64,000 nt of DNA from Duganella sp. BuS-21 (GTDB lineage Bacteria; Pseudomonadota; Gammaproteobacteria; Burkholderiales; Burkholderiaceae_D). Positions within the stretch are counted from its first letter, which is position 1. The number at the start of each line of letters is the position of its first letter. The position numbers were made by a program, and so were the translations under genes. Positions 1 to 8,965 of the stretch are shown here, one piece after another. Where the stretch lies: positions 5,704,001-5,768,000 of the forward strand of contig CP097466.1 in NCBI GenBank assembly GCA_041874725.1, written 5' to 3'. The notes under the pieces are model-generated. The model searched no databases. It had not been told where the DNA came from and was given only the letters and a program-made list of their open reading frames with translations.

Positions 1-1
1 G

Positions 2-943
2 ATCTTCGGCGCCGTCACGCTGCTGGTGTGGGGCGCCTACAGCGGCTGGAACAATACCCGAGGACCGGAAGCGGAACGGGTGGCGCGCCGCCTGCGCAAC
101 GCCATCGGCGACAGCGGCAGCGAGTTGGCAGTGTCGATCACCAAGGAACGCCTGCTGAGCCGCGATCCCGGCCTGCAGAAACTGCTGCTGCGCGTGCCCG
201 GCATCATGCGCCTGGACCGGCTGCTGTTGCAAACCGGGCGCAGCATGAACGCCTCCCAGCTGAGCGCGCTGATGCTGGGCTGCTGGCTGGGCGGCATGGT
301 GGTGTTTGCCGGCGTGCCGCTGCCCTTCCTGGGGCGCGTGCTGCTGGCGCTGTCCTGCGCCACGCTGCCGCTGCTGGAAGCCAACCGCGCCAAGCAACGG
401 CGCCTGATCAAGATCGAATCGATGCTGCCCGATGCGCTCGACATGATGAGCCGCGCCATGCGCGCCGGCCATGCTTTCCCCACGGCGCTGAAGATGGTCG
501 GCGACGAGTTGCCCGATCCACTCGGCGGCGAGTTCCGCGCCGTGTTCGACGAGGTCAACTTCGGCGTGTCGATGCCCGATGCGCTGTCCAACCTTGCCAC
601 GCGCGTGCCGAGCACCGACTTGCGCTACTTCGTCATCGCCGTGCTGATCCAGCGCGAGACGGGCGGCAACCTGACCGACCTCTTGACCTCGATCAGCGCC
701 ATCATCCGCGACCGCCTCAAGCTGCTGGGCCAGGTCAAGGTGATGAGCGCCGAGGGCCGCATGTCGGCTTGGGTGCTGGGCTCGCTACCATTCCTGGTGG
801 GAGGCGCCATCGCGGTATTCGCGCCGGAATCGCTGATGCCTTTGTTTACCGATCCGATGGGCCGCATGATGCTGTATGTATCGGGCGGCTTGATGGTGGT
901 CGGCTTCTTCGCGATCCGCAACATTACCCAGGTCCGGGTCTAG
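2..943 (+). CDS. tadB: TadB-type inner-membrane protein of a Tad/Flp pilus system (5' truncated)
   Basis: The reading frame is open from the first bases, so the true start lies left of the window; 313 residues are visible. The family is an inner-membrane platform protein of the Tad (Flp) pilus assembly machine, homologous to GspF. The visible part starts inside a hydrophobic segment, then has a basic stretch, a hydrophobic pair near residues 90-115, a T2SSF domain (about residues 140-265, with 'MLPDALDMMSRAMRAGHAFPTAL' split around Asp and Met) and two C-terminal membrane segments. The same-strand tadC follows after 9 bases with a GGGAG ribosome site, which is the standard tadB-tadC order. 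tadA and the pilin genes would be expected to the left. Confidence 0.88.
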   Translation: MFGAVTLLVWGAYSGWNNTRGPEAERVARRLRNAIGDSGSELAVSITKERLLSRDPGLQKLLLRVPGIMRLDRLLLQTGRSMNASQLSALMLGCWLGGMVVFAGVPLPFLGRVLLALSCATLPLLEANRAKQRRLIKIESMLPDALDMMSRAMRAGHAFPTALKMVGDELPDPLGGEFRAVFDEVNFGVSMPDALSNLATRVPSTDLRYFVIAVLIQRETGGNLTDLLTSISAIIRDRLKLLGQVKVMSAEGRMSAWVLGSLPFLVGGAIAVFAPESLMPLFTDPMGRMMLYVSGGLMVVGFFAIRNITQVRV

Positions 944-952
944 GGAGCGCCG

Positions 953-1885
953 ATGTCAACCATACAAATCCTGTTCCTGGTGGTGCTGTTCGTGATGGTG
1001 TTCGGCGGCGTGCTGCTGGCGATCCGGCTGCTGACCGCCAATCCGCTGAAGGACCGCCTTGAGGCGCTGGAAGAACGCAGCATGGTCACGCGCAACAGCA
1101 TGGCGTGGGTGGACACCGTGGTCAACCTGGCTGCGCCGCTGGCCAAGCTGTCGGTGCCGACCGAGGGCTGGGAAGGCTCGCCGGTGCGCATGCGCTTCAT
1201 CAACGCCGGCTGGCGCAACACCTCCGCGCCGGGCCTGTTCTACGCCGGCAAGACCGTGCTGGCGCTGCTGCTGCCGCTGCTGGTGTTCCTGTACCTCAGC
1301 AGCCGTCCGGTGAGCGAAGGCGATAACAAGGTGCTCTGGATGATCGTCACCGCCAGCCTCGGCTACTACCTGCCCAACCTGGTGCTGAACCACGTGGTCA
1401 AGCAGCGCCAGCGCGACATCTTTGAAAGCTTCCCCGACGCGCTGGACCTGATGACGGTATGCGTCGAGGCCGGGCTGGCGATGGACGCGGCGCTGGCGCG
1501 CGTGGCCAACGAGATCGGCCTGAAAAGCCTGGTGCTGGCCGAGGAGCTGCAACTGGTGACGCTGGAACTGCGCGCCGGCAGCGCCAAGGACAAGGCCTTG
1601 CGCAACCTGGCGCTGCGCACCGGTGTGGAGGATGTCGATGCGCTGGTCACGCTGCTGATCCAGGCCGACCGCTTCGGCACCAGCATTGCCGATTCGCTGC
1701 GGGTGCAGTCCGACCAGCTGCGCGTCAAACGCCGCCAGCGCGCCGAGGAGCAGGCCGCCAAGGTTTCGCTCAAGCTGCTGTTCCCGCTGATCTTCTTCAT
1801 TTTTCCCAGCCTGTTCGTGGTGCTGCTGGGACCGGCGGCGCTGAGCCTGTATCGCAACGTACTGGCTACGACGCCGGGAGGATGA
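953..1885 (+). CDS. tadC: TadC-type inner-membrane protein of a Tad/Flp pilus system
   Basis: This 310-residue membrane protein is the second GspF-like platform component of the Tad pilus. It opens with a hydrophobic segment (residues 4-25), has a second pair of membrane segments near residues 95-145, a T2SSF domain around residues 160-285 containing 'FPDALDLMTVCVEAGLAMDAAL', and a final membrane segment. Length and order match TadC proteins. The ATG is preceded by GGGAG, and the stop lies 4 bases before the next gene, so translation of the three left-hand genes is probably coupled. Confidence 0.88.
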   Translation: MSTIQILFLVVLFVMVFGGVLLAIRLLTANPLKDRLEALEERSMVTRNSMAWVDTVVNLAAPLAKLSVPTEGWEGSPVRMRFINAGWRNTSAPGLFYAGKTVLALLLPLLVFLYLSSRPVSEGDNKVLWMIVTASLGYYLPNLVLNHVVKQRQRDIFESFPDALDLMTVCVEAGLAMDAALARVANEIGLKSLVLAEELQLVTLELRAGSAKDKALRNLALRTGVEDVDALVTLLIQADRFGTSIADSLRVQSDQLRVKRRQRAEEQAAKVSLKLLFPLIFFIFPSLFVVLLGPAALSLYRNVLATTPGG

Positions 1886-1889
1886 ACAC

Positions 1890-2597
1890 ATGTACCGTCT
1901 GACCGCCACTCCAGTCCTGCTGGCCGCCTGCCTGCTGCAAGCGTGCAGCCATACGCCGCCGGCGCCGCTGGCGGTAACGCCGCTGCTGCGCATCGACGAC
2001 GCCCGCGCCGCGCTGACGCAACAGCGCCTGGCGCAACGGCAGCAGCCGGCAGCGCAGTCGGCCGCACCACTACCGCAACTGCCGCCGCAACTGCCGCCGC
2101 AACCGGCGCCTATGACCGCCACACTGCCGGTGACGCCGTCGCGCATGGAGATCGTCCAGCTGGGGCCGAACGAATTCCGCCTGCAATACCGCCAGCCTGC
2201 CGCCGATGTGGCCGATGTCGCGGCAGCGGACGAGCGCATCCAGATCGTCAACGGCAACGGTGTGCGCGGCATGGGCGAGCGCGTGCGGCGCCTGCTGGCG
2301 CGCCACGGCATGGGCGAGGCCCGCGTGGTGAACCAGCGCGGCCACTACCAGCGCACCACCATCATCGAATACCTGCCAGGCCAGCAGACCCGCGCCAACG
2401 CCATGCTGGCGGCGCTGCAAGGCCACGCCACCCTGCTGCCGGCGCGCGCGTTGCCCGACGGCCTGACGCTGCGGCTGGTGCTCGGCCGCGACCACGCCGC
2501 CCGCCTGGCCAGCCTCGGCGATGCGCCGGTGACCGGCGCAGCCGCCCTGCTGGCGGTGCTGGACAGCGCGGCCGTACCTCATTTCAACCAGGAGTAA
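1890..2597 (+). CDS. Lipoprotein with a LytR C-terminal-type domain, in the tad operon
   Basis: The 235-residue product has a lipoprotein signal peptide ending in the lipobox LLQAC (Cys at residue 19), a Pro/Gln-rich linker to about residue 75, and a C-terminal domain (about residues 115-205) beginning 'ERIQIVNGNGVRGMGERV'. That pattern fits the LytR_C family (cell-envelope domains with an IxVxNGxGxxG signature). The place after tadC is where a TadD-like outer-membrane lipoprotein often sits, but I see no TPR repeats, so I do not call it TadD. It starts 4 bases after tadC with a GGGAGG ribosome site. A role in anchoring the pilus at the outer membrane or cell wall is inference. Confidence 0.7.
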   Translation: MYRLTATPVLLAACLLQACSHTPPAPLAVTPLLRIDDARAALTQQRLAQRQQPAAQSAAPLPQLPPQLPPQPAPMTATLPVTPSRMEIVQLGPNEFRLQYRQPAADVADVAAADERIQIVNGNGVRGMGERVRRLLARHGMGEARVVNQRGHYQRTTIIEYLPGQQTRANAMLAALQGHATLLPARALPDGLTLRLVLGRDHAARLASLGDAPVTGAAALLAVLDSAAVPHFNQE

Positions 2598-2599
2598 CC

Positions 2600-5503
2600 A
2601 TGTTCAGAAACAAGCAGCCCCAGGGATGGGTGCATCAGATCGCCAGCGTACTACTGGCAGCCGTGTGCGTTGCCGCGCTGACCGCCTGCGGCGGCGGCGG
2701 TGGCGGCTCATCCGGCTCGTGCACCGTCATCGATCCCTCGCGCGACCCCAACCTGCCGGGCTGCAGCACCAGCACGCCGGTCACCGGCTCGCCGAGCCTG
2801 GCACTGCAGATGATCGACCCTGGCGGCATTGCCACCAACGTGGTTGCCGTCGACCGCCCGGCCACGCTGCTGGTGACGGTGAAGACCAGCGCCAACGCCA
2901 TCGCCGCCAATACCCTGGTCAGCTTCAGCACCAGTGACCGCAGCGCGACCTTCGTCCCCGCCGCTGCGACCGCCCTGACGGATGGCACCGGCGTCGCACG
3001 CATCACGCTGCCGGTGGGCACCGTCTCGGGCGCCTACACCGTGACCGCCAGCGTCACGCTGGACGGCAAGACCGCCTCTGCCAGCGTGAATTACGTCATC
3101 AACTTGCCGCCGGCGCCGAGCAACGGCCTGACGCTGCTGCTGAACGACCAGAACGGCGCGCAGACCACCAGCATCACCCCGACCAAGCCGGGCAGCCTGG
3201 CCGCCACCGTGCGCGACAGCACCGGCGCGGTGGTCGCCAACACCGTGGTGACGTTCACCACCACCGACCGTAGCACGGTGCTGGTGCCGGCTGTCGGCAC
3301 CGCGCTCAGCAACGCTGCGGGTGTGGCTCAGGTCGCTTTGCCGGCCGGCACCCAGGCCGGTGGCTTTACCGCCACCGCCAGCGCTACTGTTGGCGGCAAG
3401 GCAACGTCCGCCAGTACCAGCTATCTGGTGACTTTGCCGCTCGGTCCGACGGCTCCGGTGCCGACGCTGACATTGGCGCTCACCGCCGCCGGCGGCGCCA
3501 GCACCAACGATATCGCGCCCGATCGTCCCGGCACCCTGCTGGCCGTGGTCAAGGATAGCGCCGGCGCGCCGGTGCAAAACGCCCTGGTCTCCTTCATCAC
3601 CAACGACAAGAGCGGTATGTTGACGCCGAGCACCGGCAGCGTGCTGACCAACGCCAGCGGCCAGGCCGTCGCCATCCTGAACGCGGGCACGACCACCAGC
3701 GGCTACACCGTCAGCGCCAGTTCCAGCGTCGGCGGTGTCGCCGTTGCCGCCGCGCTCAACTATGCCGTCACCCTGCCGACCTTGACGCTCAGCGCTCCGG
3801 TGGTCAACCCGACCACGCTGGCAGCAGGCGGCACCGCCAGCCTGGCCGTCACCGTGTTCAGCGGCGGCGTGCCCTACACCCCCGCCCAGCAGGTCAGCTT
3901 CAGCTCCCCTTGCGTGGCGAACGGCAAGGCGCGCATCGCCTCGCCGGTCATTACCGTCAACGGCGTGGCCGGCACCTCGTACACCGACCTCGGCTGCGGC
4001 GGCGTCGATCAGATCACCGCCTCGACCACCTATAACGGCATCGTCAGCAGCAGTACTGCCAATCTGACGGTGCAGTTGGCTGCCGCCGGCCAGTTGGCAT
4101 TTGTTTCCGCGCTGCCGCAGAACATCGCCCTCAAAGGCACCGGCGGCGCCGGCCGCCAAGAGAGCTCGACCGTGACCTTCAAGGTCATGGACCGCAACGG
4201 CAATCCGGTCTCCGGCCAAGCCGTCAACTTTGCGCTCGACACCAACGCCGGCGGCCTGACCCTCAACCCGGCCAGTGCCACCTCCGGCGCCAACGGCCTG
4301 GTCACCACCACGGTGGCGTCCGGCACCGTCAACACGCCGGTACGCGTTACCGCCAACCTGCCGGGTACCACGCTGAGCTCCCTGTCCGACCAGTTGGTGG
4401 TGTCCACCGGCGTGCCGGAACAGAACAGCTTCACGCTGAGCGCGGTGATCCGCAACGTCGAAGGCGGCCAGTTCAACGGCTGCCCGGCGCCAAGCGGCAC
4501 CATCGTCACTGCGCGCCTGGCCGACCACTTCCACAATCCGGCGCCGGACGGCACCGCCGTCAGCTTCACCGCCGAAGGCGGCAGCATCGACGCCTCCTGC
4601 CTGACCGGCCTGAGCCAGACCACGCTGACCGACGGTACCGTCATTACGCAAAAGGGCATACCGGGCGAATGCACGGTGCGCTACTGCGCCGGCAATCCTC
4701 GTCCTGCCGACGGCCGCATCACCGTACTGGCCTACGCCCTCGGCGAGGAGAGCTTTACCGACAGCAACGGCAACAACCGCTACGACGCCGGCGAGCCGTT
4801 TGCCGACCTGGGCGAGCCATTCCGCAACGACCGCGCCGTCACCGACGTCAACGCCAACGGCGGCAACGACATCTGGGCTACCGGCAATGCGACGCGCGTG
4901 GACGGCGAGCAGTACATCGATTCCAACGGCGGCGGCAGCTGGAACGCCACCGGCAACACTGTCTACAACGGCGTGCTGCAGACCGTGCCCAACATCAGCA
5001 ACGTCAACACCGTACACGTGCGCCAGAGCATGGTGATGGTGCTGTCGAACAGCGCTGCCGCCATCTCGCTGCTGGAGCAGGCGCCGTCCGGGCTGGCGCT
5101 GTCGCACTGCACCTCGGGCACCCCGTTCGTCAACGACAGCCGGACTTTCCACTTCGCCATCCGCGACAGCAATTCGACCGTGTTTGCCAACAACCGCATG
5201 GCCGCCCACCCCGCTGATCCGCTGTGGAACTTCGATCGTCCGGGCAATCCGCTGCCGGCCGGCACCCAGATCACGTTCAGCACATCGAACGGCATCCTGG
5301 GCAGCACCTTTAGCTATACGGTGCCGAACACGGCGGCGGTCGATTCCAGCGCCTGGGTCTACACGGTGCAGTTGGCCAGCGATGCCAGCCAGGCCGTCGA
5401 CACCTTGCGCTGCTCCAATGCCGTGAGCACAGGTGCGCTGACCATCACCGTCACCACGCCCAACGGCACCAGCACCACGGCCAGCTTCCCGGTCACCGAC
5501 TGA
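2600..5503 (+). CDS. Large Ig-like-repeat lipoprotein (invasin/adhesin-like)
   Basis: The ATG at 2600 overlaps no upstream codon but uses an AGGAG site lying across the previous stop, so I chose it over longer in-frame extensions; the product is 967 residues. The signal peptide ends in LTAC followed by a Gly run, typical of a lipoprotein. At least three Ig-like (Big_1-type) units of about 105 residues follow, each with a 'TTDRSxxxVPA...GxAxxxLPxGT' core, then less regular Ig-like units. A Gly/Asn/Asp-rich insert near residues 715-790 ('DSNGNNRYDAGEP') could bind calcium. It is probably surface exposed. Being in one operon with tad genes suggests a role in adhesion, which is inference. The gene is conventionally GC rich and shows no sign of decay. 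Confidence 0.75.
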   Translation: MFRNKQPQGWVHQIASVLLAAVCVAALTACGGGGGGSSGSCTVIDPSRDPNLPGCSTSTPVTGSPSLALQMIDPGGIATNVVAVDRPATLLVTVKTSANAIAANTLVSFSTSDRSATFVPAAATALTDGTGVARITLPVGTVSGAYTVTASVTLDGKTASASVNYVINLPPAPSNGLTLLLNDQNGAQTTSITPTKPGSLAATVRDSTGAVVANTVVTFTTTDRSTVLVPAVGTALSNAAGVAQVALPAGTQAGGFTATASATVGGKATSASTSYLVTLPLGPTAPVPTLTLALTAAGGASTNDIAPDRPGTLLAVVKDSAGAPVQNALVSFITNDKSGMLTPSTGSVLTNASGQAVAILNAGTTTSGYTVSASSSVGGVAVAAALNYAVTLPTLTLSAPVVNPTTLAAGGTASLAVTVFSGGVPYTPAQQVSFSSPCVANGKARIASPVITVNGVAGTSYTDLGCGGVDQITASTTYNGIVSSSTANLTVQLAAAGQLAFVSALPQNIALKGTGGAGRQESSTVTFKVMDRNGNPVSGQAVNFALDTNAGGLTLNPASATSGANGLVTTTVASGTVNTPVRVTANLPGTTLSSLSDQLVVSTGVPEQNSFTLSAVIRNVEGGQFNGCPAPSGTIVTARLADHFHNPAPDGTAVSFTAEGGSIDASCLTGLSQTTLTDGTVITQKGIPGECTVRYCAGNPRPADGRITVLAYALGEESFTDSNGNNRYDAGEPFADLGEPFRNDRAVTDVNANGGNDIWATGNATRVDGEQYIDSNGGGSWNATGNTVYNGVLQTVPNISNVNTVHVRQSMVMVLSNSAAAISLLEQAPSGLALSHCTSGTPFVNDSRTFHFAIRDSNSTVFANNRMAAHPADPLWNFDRPGNPLPAGTQITFSTSNGILGSTFSYTVPNTAAVDSSAWVYTVQLASDASQAVDTLRCSNAVSTGALTITVTTPNGTSTTASFPVTD

Positions 5504-5504
5504 T

Positions 5505-6209
5505 GTGGACAGCCGGCCTTCCCCCTACGCCGACGGCCGCCTGCACGCGCGGCCCGACGTGCTGCGGCAGTTGGCGCAACAGCGTCAGCGGCCGCTGGAG
5601 GCGGGCACCCATGCGCTATCTTTCGCCGACGGCCGCAAGGCCGTGTTGCACGTGCCGCCGCACGCCGACCAGCCGGGCCGCCTGCTGCACCTGGTGCTGT
5701 GGCTGCACGGCGCCGCCGGCCAGCATGGCGGCGGCGACCACATCGCGCTGGCGCACGCGGTACGCCACGGCGCGCTGCTGCTGATTCCCGAAGCGCACGA
5801 CACCAGCTGGGATTTCCTGCGCGGCGGCTACGGCCCCGACCTGGCCTTCATTGACCGCGCGCTGCTGTGGACCATGCAGCGCTACCAGGTGGACGAACAG
5901 GCCATGGCGATCGCCGGCTTTTCCGACGGTGCTTCCTACGCGCTGTCGGTGGGGCTGATGAATGGTCATCTGTTCAGCGACATCCTGGCGTTTTCACCGG
6001 GCTTCATGGCGCCGCTGCGGCGCGAAGGCTTGCCGCGCGTGTTCGTGGCGCACGGCAAGGACGACCGCGTGCTGCCGGTGCAGCGCGGCCACGCCATCGC
6101 CCGGCGGCTGGCGCAGGAGGGCTATGACGTGACGTATGCGGAGTTCGACGGCGCCCACCTGGTGTCGCCGACCATCGCGCGCGCGGCCCTGCGCCGGCTG
6201 GAAGAATAA
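5505..6209 (+). CDS. Small alpha/beta-hydrolase (phospholipase/carboxylesterase-like)
   Basis: The GTG start at 5505 overlaps the preceding stop codon and gives 234 residues; the ATG at 5503 is in another frame. The fold is visible from the oxyanion-hole region 'LWLHGAAGQ' (about residue 69), the nucleophile elbow GFSDGAS (Ser about residue 144), the acid region 'HGKDDRVLP' and the catalytic His in 'FDGAHLV' near the C-terminus. That order matches the Abhydrolase_2/Esterase_PHB families. No signal peptide is visible, so it is probably cytoplasmic. It ends the tad-side transcription unit, just before an inverted REP pair. The substrate cannot be predicted. Confidence 0.75.
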   Translation: MDSRPSPYADGRLHARPDVLRQLAQQRQRPLEAGTHALSFADGRKAVLHVPPHADQPGRLLHLVLWLHGAAGQHGGGDHIALAHAVRHGALLLIPEAHDTSWDFLRGGYGPDLAFIDRALLWTMQRYQVDEQAMAIAGFSDGASYALSVGLMNGHLFSDILAFSPGFMAPLRREGLPRVFVAHGKDDRVLPVQRGHAIARRLAQEGYDVTYAEFDGAHLVSPTIARAALRRLEE

Positions 6210-6290
6210 CGTCGTTCCCGCGCACGCGGGAATCCATGCAGCGCGGACGGGCCGGCGGCCTATGGATTCCCGCTTTCGCGGGAAGTCATT
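6210..6290. repeat. Inverted pair of REP-type palindromes between convergent genes
   Basis: Two 18-base imperfect or perfect palindromes, TTCCCGCGCACGCGGGAA (6215-6232) and TTCCCGCTTTCGCGGGAA (6267-6284), flank a short spacer, with 'AATCCATG' and 'TATGGATT' facing each other. This is the layout of a bacterial interspersed mosaic element. The same sequence family makes up the larger array at 15921-16423, which also lies between convergent genes. A further GC hairpin at about 6289-6311 may help terminate both genes. Confidence 0.8.
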
Positions 6291-6319
6291 TCGCCCAATG
6301 GGCGGAATGACGGGGCCGG

Positions 6320-7849
6320 TCAGTCACGCGCCAGGCAGACGCGGTTGCGCCCTGCCGACTTGGCCTGGTACAGCGCCTTGTCGGCCGCCTCCACCAGCAT
6401 GCCAGCCACGTGCTCGCCGCGCTTGGGCGCGATGGTGGCCACGCCCGCGCTCAGCGTCACGTGGCCGAAGCTGCTGCCGCTGTGCGGCATCCGCCGCTCC
6501 TCCACCGCCGCGCGGATGCGCTCGGCCACCGCCTGTGCGCCCTGGAGATCGGTGTTGGGCAGCAGGATGGCGATCTCCTCGCCGCCGTAACGCGCGCTCA
6601 GGTCGCCGGGCCGCTTGGGCGTGAGCGCGCGGATCAACTTGCTGATCGTGCGCAGCACCTCGTCGCCGGCGCTGTGGCCGTACAAATCGTTGTACTGCTT
6701 GAAGTAGTCGACGTCGATCATGATGAAGGCCAGCGTGTCGGCATTGCGGGTGGCGCGGCTGAATTCATTGCCCAGCGTGACATCGAGCTGGCGCCGGTTG
6801 GCCAGCCCGGTCAGGCCGTCCTGCATGGCCTGGCGCTCCAAGGTGCGGTTGGCGCTTTCGAGCGCGTCGCGCGCCTGGCGCAACTCGGCCTCGGCCTGCT
6901 CGCGCAGCTTGATCTGCCCCACCAGCCGCTTGCCGAAAAAGCCGATCAGCGCCGCCAACACCACCACCCCGATCGAGCGGGTGAAGGTGTCGCGCCGCCA
7001 ACGCTCCAGCATCTCCTCGCGCGACAGCGCCGCCGTCACGAACAGCGGATAGTGGGTCAGCGGGCGGAAGCTGTTGAGCCGCAACTCGCCGTCGTGGGAG
7101 GAATGGAAGAACAGGCTGCCGGCCCGCGCCGCACCCTGCTGGCGCGCGTAGTGACGATACAGGTCGCTGTCGCGCATGCTGCCGCCGACGCGCGTGTTGT
7201 CGAACGGCTGGCGCAGCATCAGCACGCCGTTGTCGGAAATTAGCGCCACCGCGCCGCGCGCGCCGACGTCGAAGCTTTGGTAGAAACGGCGGAAGTAATC
7301 GATATCCAGGGTGGCCAGCGCCACGCCGCCGAAGCTGCCGTCCGGCTTGTTGAGGCGGCGCGAGACCGGCATCACCCAGTTGCCGGTGGAGCGGCTGATC
7401 ACCGGGTCGCCGACGTGCGGGGCGCGCTCGGCATGGGTGCGGTGGTAGTTGAAGTATTCGCGGTCGGCGTTGTTGTAGGCATGGTTCTTCAGGGCGCGCG
7501 AATTGACGATCCAGCGGCCCTGCTCGTCGTACACGAACAGCCCGGCCAACTGTGGCAGGTTGGCCACCTGGGCCGCCATCTGCTTTTGCAGCCGCGCCGT
7601 GGCGGCCGGCTGCAGGCCTTCGGTTTCGATGCGCTCGACGATATCGGCCAGCGCCGTGTCGGCCGCCTTGATGGTGTCGTCGGCCTGTTGCGCCATGGCG
7701 CGCGCGACGTTGGCGGCCAGCCGCTCCATCTCCTGCAATTGACCGGCGCGCGCGTTCAGGCTGCGCCAGACGTCGATCACGACCAGCGACAGGCACACCA
7801 CGCTGACAAACACCGTGGCCCAGAAAGTGATGGAGTATCGCTTGATCAT
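6320..7849 (-). CDS. Diguanylate cyclase with periplasmic Cache sensor domain
   Basis: The ATG at 7849 gives 509 residues; the longer frame would need a TTG start. A membrane segment (about residues 5-27) precedes a periplasmic sensor region of about 245 residues resembling dCache_1, with 'ALKNHAYNNADREYF' and 'RLNKPDGSFGGVALATLDIDYF'. A second membrane segment, a short coiled coil and a GGDEF domain follow. The active site reads RYGGEEI, a functional variant, and an RPGD inhibitory site lies five residues before it, so product feedback is expected. It should make c-di-GMP in response to a small extracellular ligand. It follows the heptosyltransferase gene on the same strand after 60 bases. 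Confidence 0.88.
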   Translation of the reverse strand: MIKRYSITFWATVFVSVVCLSLVVIDVWRSLNARAGQLQEMERLAANVARAMAQQADDTIKAADTALADIVERIETEGLQPAATARLQKQMAAQVANLPQLAGLFVYDEQGRWIVNSRALKNHAYNNADREYFNYHRTHAERAPHVGDPVISRSTGNWVMPVSRRLNKPDGSFGGVALATLDIDYFRRFYQSFDVGARGAVALISDNGVLMLRQPFDNTRVGGSMRDSDLYRHYARQQGAARAGSLFFHSSHDGELRLNSFRPLTHYPLFVTAALSREEMLERWRRDTFTRSIGVVVLAALIGFFGKRLVGQIKLREQAEAELRQARDALESANRTLERQAMQDGLTGLANRRQLDVTLGNEFSRATRNADTLAFIMIDVDYFKQYNDLYGHSAGDEVLRTISKLIRALTPKRPGDLSARYGGEEIAILLPNTDLQGAQAVAERIRAAVEERRMPHSGSSFGHVTLSAGVATIAPKRGEHVAGMLVEAADKALYQAKSAGRNRVCLARD

Positions 7850-7909
7850 CGTTGCGCTCAGGACATGGGCACTCCCTGCTTTATACCCCAAAAAAGCCAG
7901 ACTGTCTGT

Positions 7910-8965
7910 TCAGCCGGCAACTAACATCGGCTGCAGTTTTTGCCACGCCAGATCCGGCGTCAGCTTGACCATGCAATCCTGGTGGCCCAACGGGCACTCG
8001 CGCTGCTTGCACGGCGAGCAGTCGAGCCGCAGCGACAGCGACGCCGCCAGGTCGGAAAACGGCGGCGCATGGTCGGGATCGGTGGGGCCGTACAGCGCCA
8101 GCACCGGCCGATTCAGGGCCGAAGCGATATGCAGCAGGCCGGAATCGTTGGCCACCACCGCCGCCGCACGGGCGATCAGGGCGATCGCCTCCGGCAGGCT
8201 GGTGACGCCGGCCAGGTTGAACACGGCCGCGCCGGCATTTGCCCCGCCTTGCAGCGCCGCCGCCACCTCGGCGCACGCCTCCTGGTCTTTGGGCGAACCG
8301 AGCAGCACGATCTGGGTCGCCGGCTCGCGCGCCAGCACCGCCTGCGCCAGGCCGGCGAAGTGACGCGCCGGCCAGCGCTTGGCGCCGCCGAATTCGGCGC
8401 CGGGCGCCATCGCCACCACCGGCCGCGCCGGATCGATGGCGTTGCGCTCGAACACGGCGGCGATCTGCGCCGCGCTGGCGCCCAGGCGCGGACGCGGCAG
8501 CGCCGCGCGCAGGCCCGGCCCCTGCACCGTCACCGGCGGCCTGGCCAGCGCCGCGTAAAACGCCACCATCGGGCGCGGCGGCATTTCGTCGTGGTGCATC
8601 ACGTTGATCAGGCCGTGGCGGCTCTCGCCCTTGTAGCCGACGCGACGCTTGATGCCGGCCAGCCACGGGATCAGCGCGTACTTGATGGTGTTGGGCAGCA
8701 CGTAGGCATCGGCGTAGCCGCGCTGGCGCAGCAGGCGGGCGAACTTCCAGCGCTGGCGCAGCTGCAGCGCGCCGTGGCGGAATGGCGTCTCCAGCACCTC
8801 GTCCACCTCGGCCGCCTGGCGCCACACGGCCGCCACGGCCGGCGGCGCCAGCACGTCGATCGGCCGCTCGGGATGGGCCGCGCGCAGCAGTTGCAGCAGC
8901 GGCTGCGCCATCACGGCGTCGCCGATCCAGTTCGGTGAAATAATCAGGGTACGCAATTCGCTCAC
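7910..8965 (-). CDS. waaF: ADP-heptose--LPS heptosyltransferase (WaaF-like, GT9)
   Basis: The GTG start at 8965 has an ideal AGGAGG site and overlaps the upstream stop as GTGA, so I prefer it to the longer frame; the product is 351 residues. The family adds heptose to the LPS inner core on the cytoplasmic face. The N-terminus 'LIISPNWIGDAVMAQPLL' is the GT9 acceptor-domain signature. 'MAPGAEFGGAKRWP' and 'VVANDSGLLHIASALNRPVLALYGPTDP' match the ADP-heptose-binding half. A Cys-containing C-terminal stretch ('CKQRECPLGHQDC') is common in WaaF. The O-antigen ligase gene is immediately upstream and translationally coupled. Confidence 0.9.
   Translation of the reverse strand: MSELRTLIISPNWIGDAVMAQPLLQLLRAAHPERPIDVLAPPAVAAVWRQAAEVDEVLETPFRHGALQLRQRWKFARLLRQRGYADAYVLPNTIKYALIPWLAGIKRRVGYKGESRHGLINVMHHDEMPPRPMVAFYAALARPPVTVQGPGLRAALPRPRLGASAAQIAAVFERNAIDPARPVVAMAPGAEFGGAKRWPARHFAGLAQAVLAREPATQIVLLGSPKDQEACAEVAAALQGGANAGAAVFNLAGVTSLPEAIALIARAAAVVANDSGLLHIASALNRPVLALYGPTDPDHAPPFSDLAASLSLRLDCSPCKQRECPLGHQDCMVKLTPDLAWQKLQPMLVAG

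Noticed and set aside
1943..2599. Upstream in-frame extension of the Ig-like lipoprotein gene
   Set aside because: The extra residues are an out-of-frame reading of the LytR_C-type gene; the ATG at 2600 has a strong ribosome site and a lipoprotein signal peptide.
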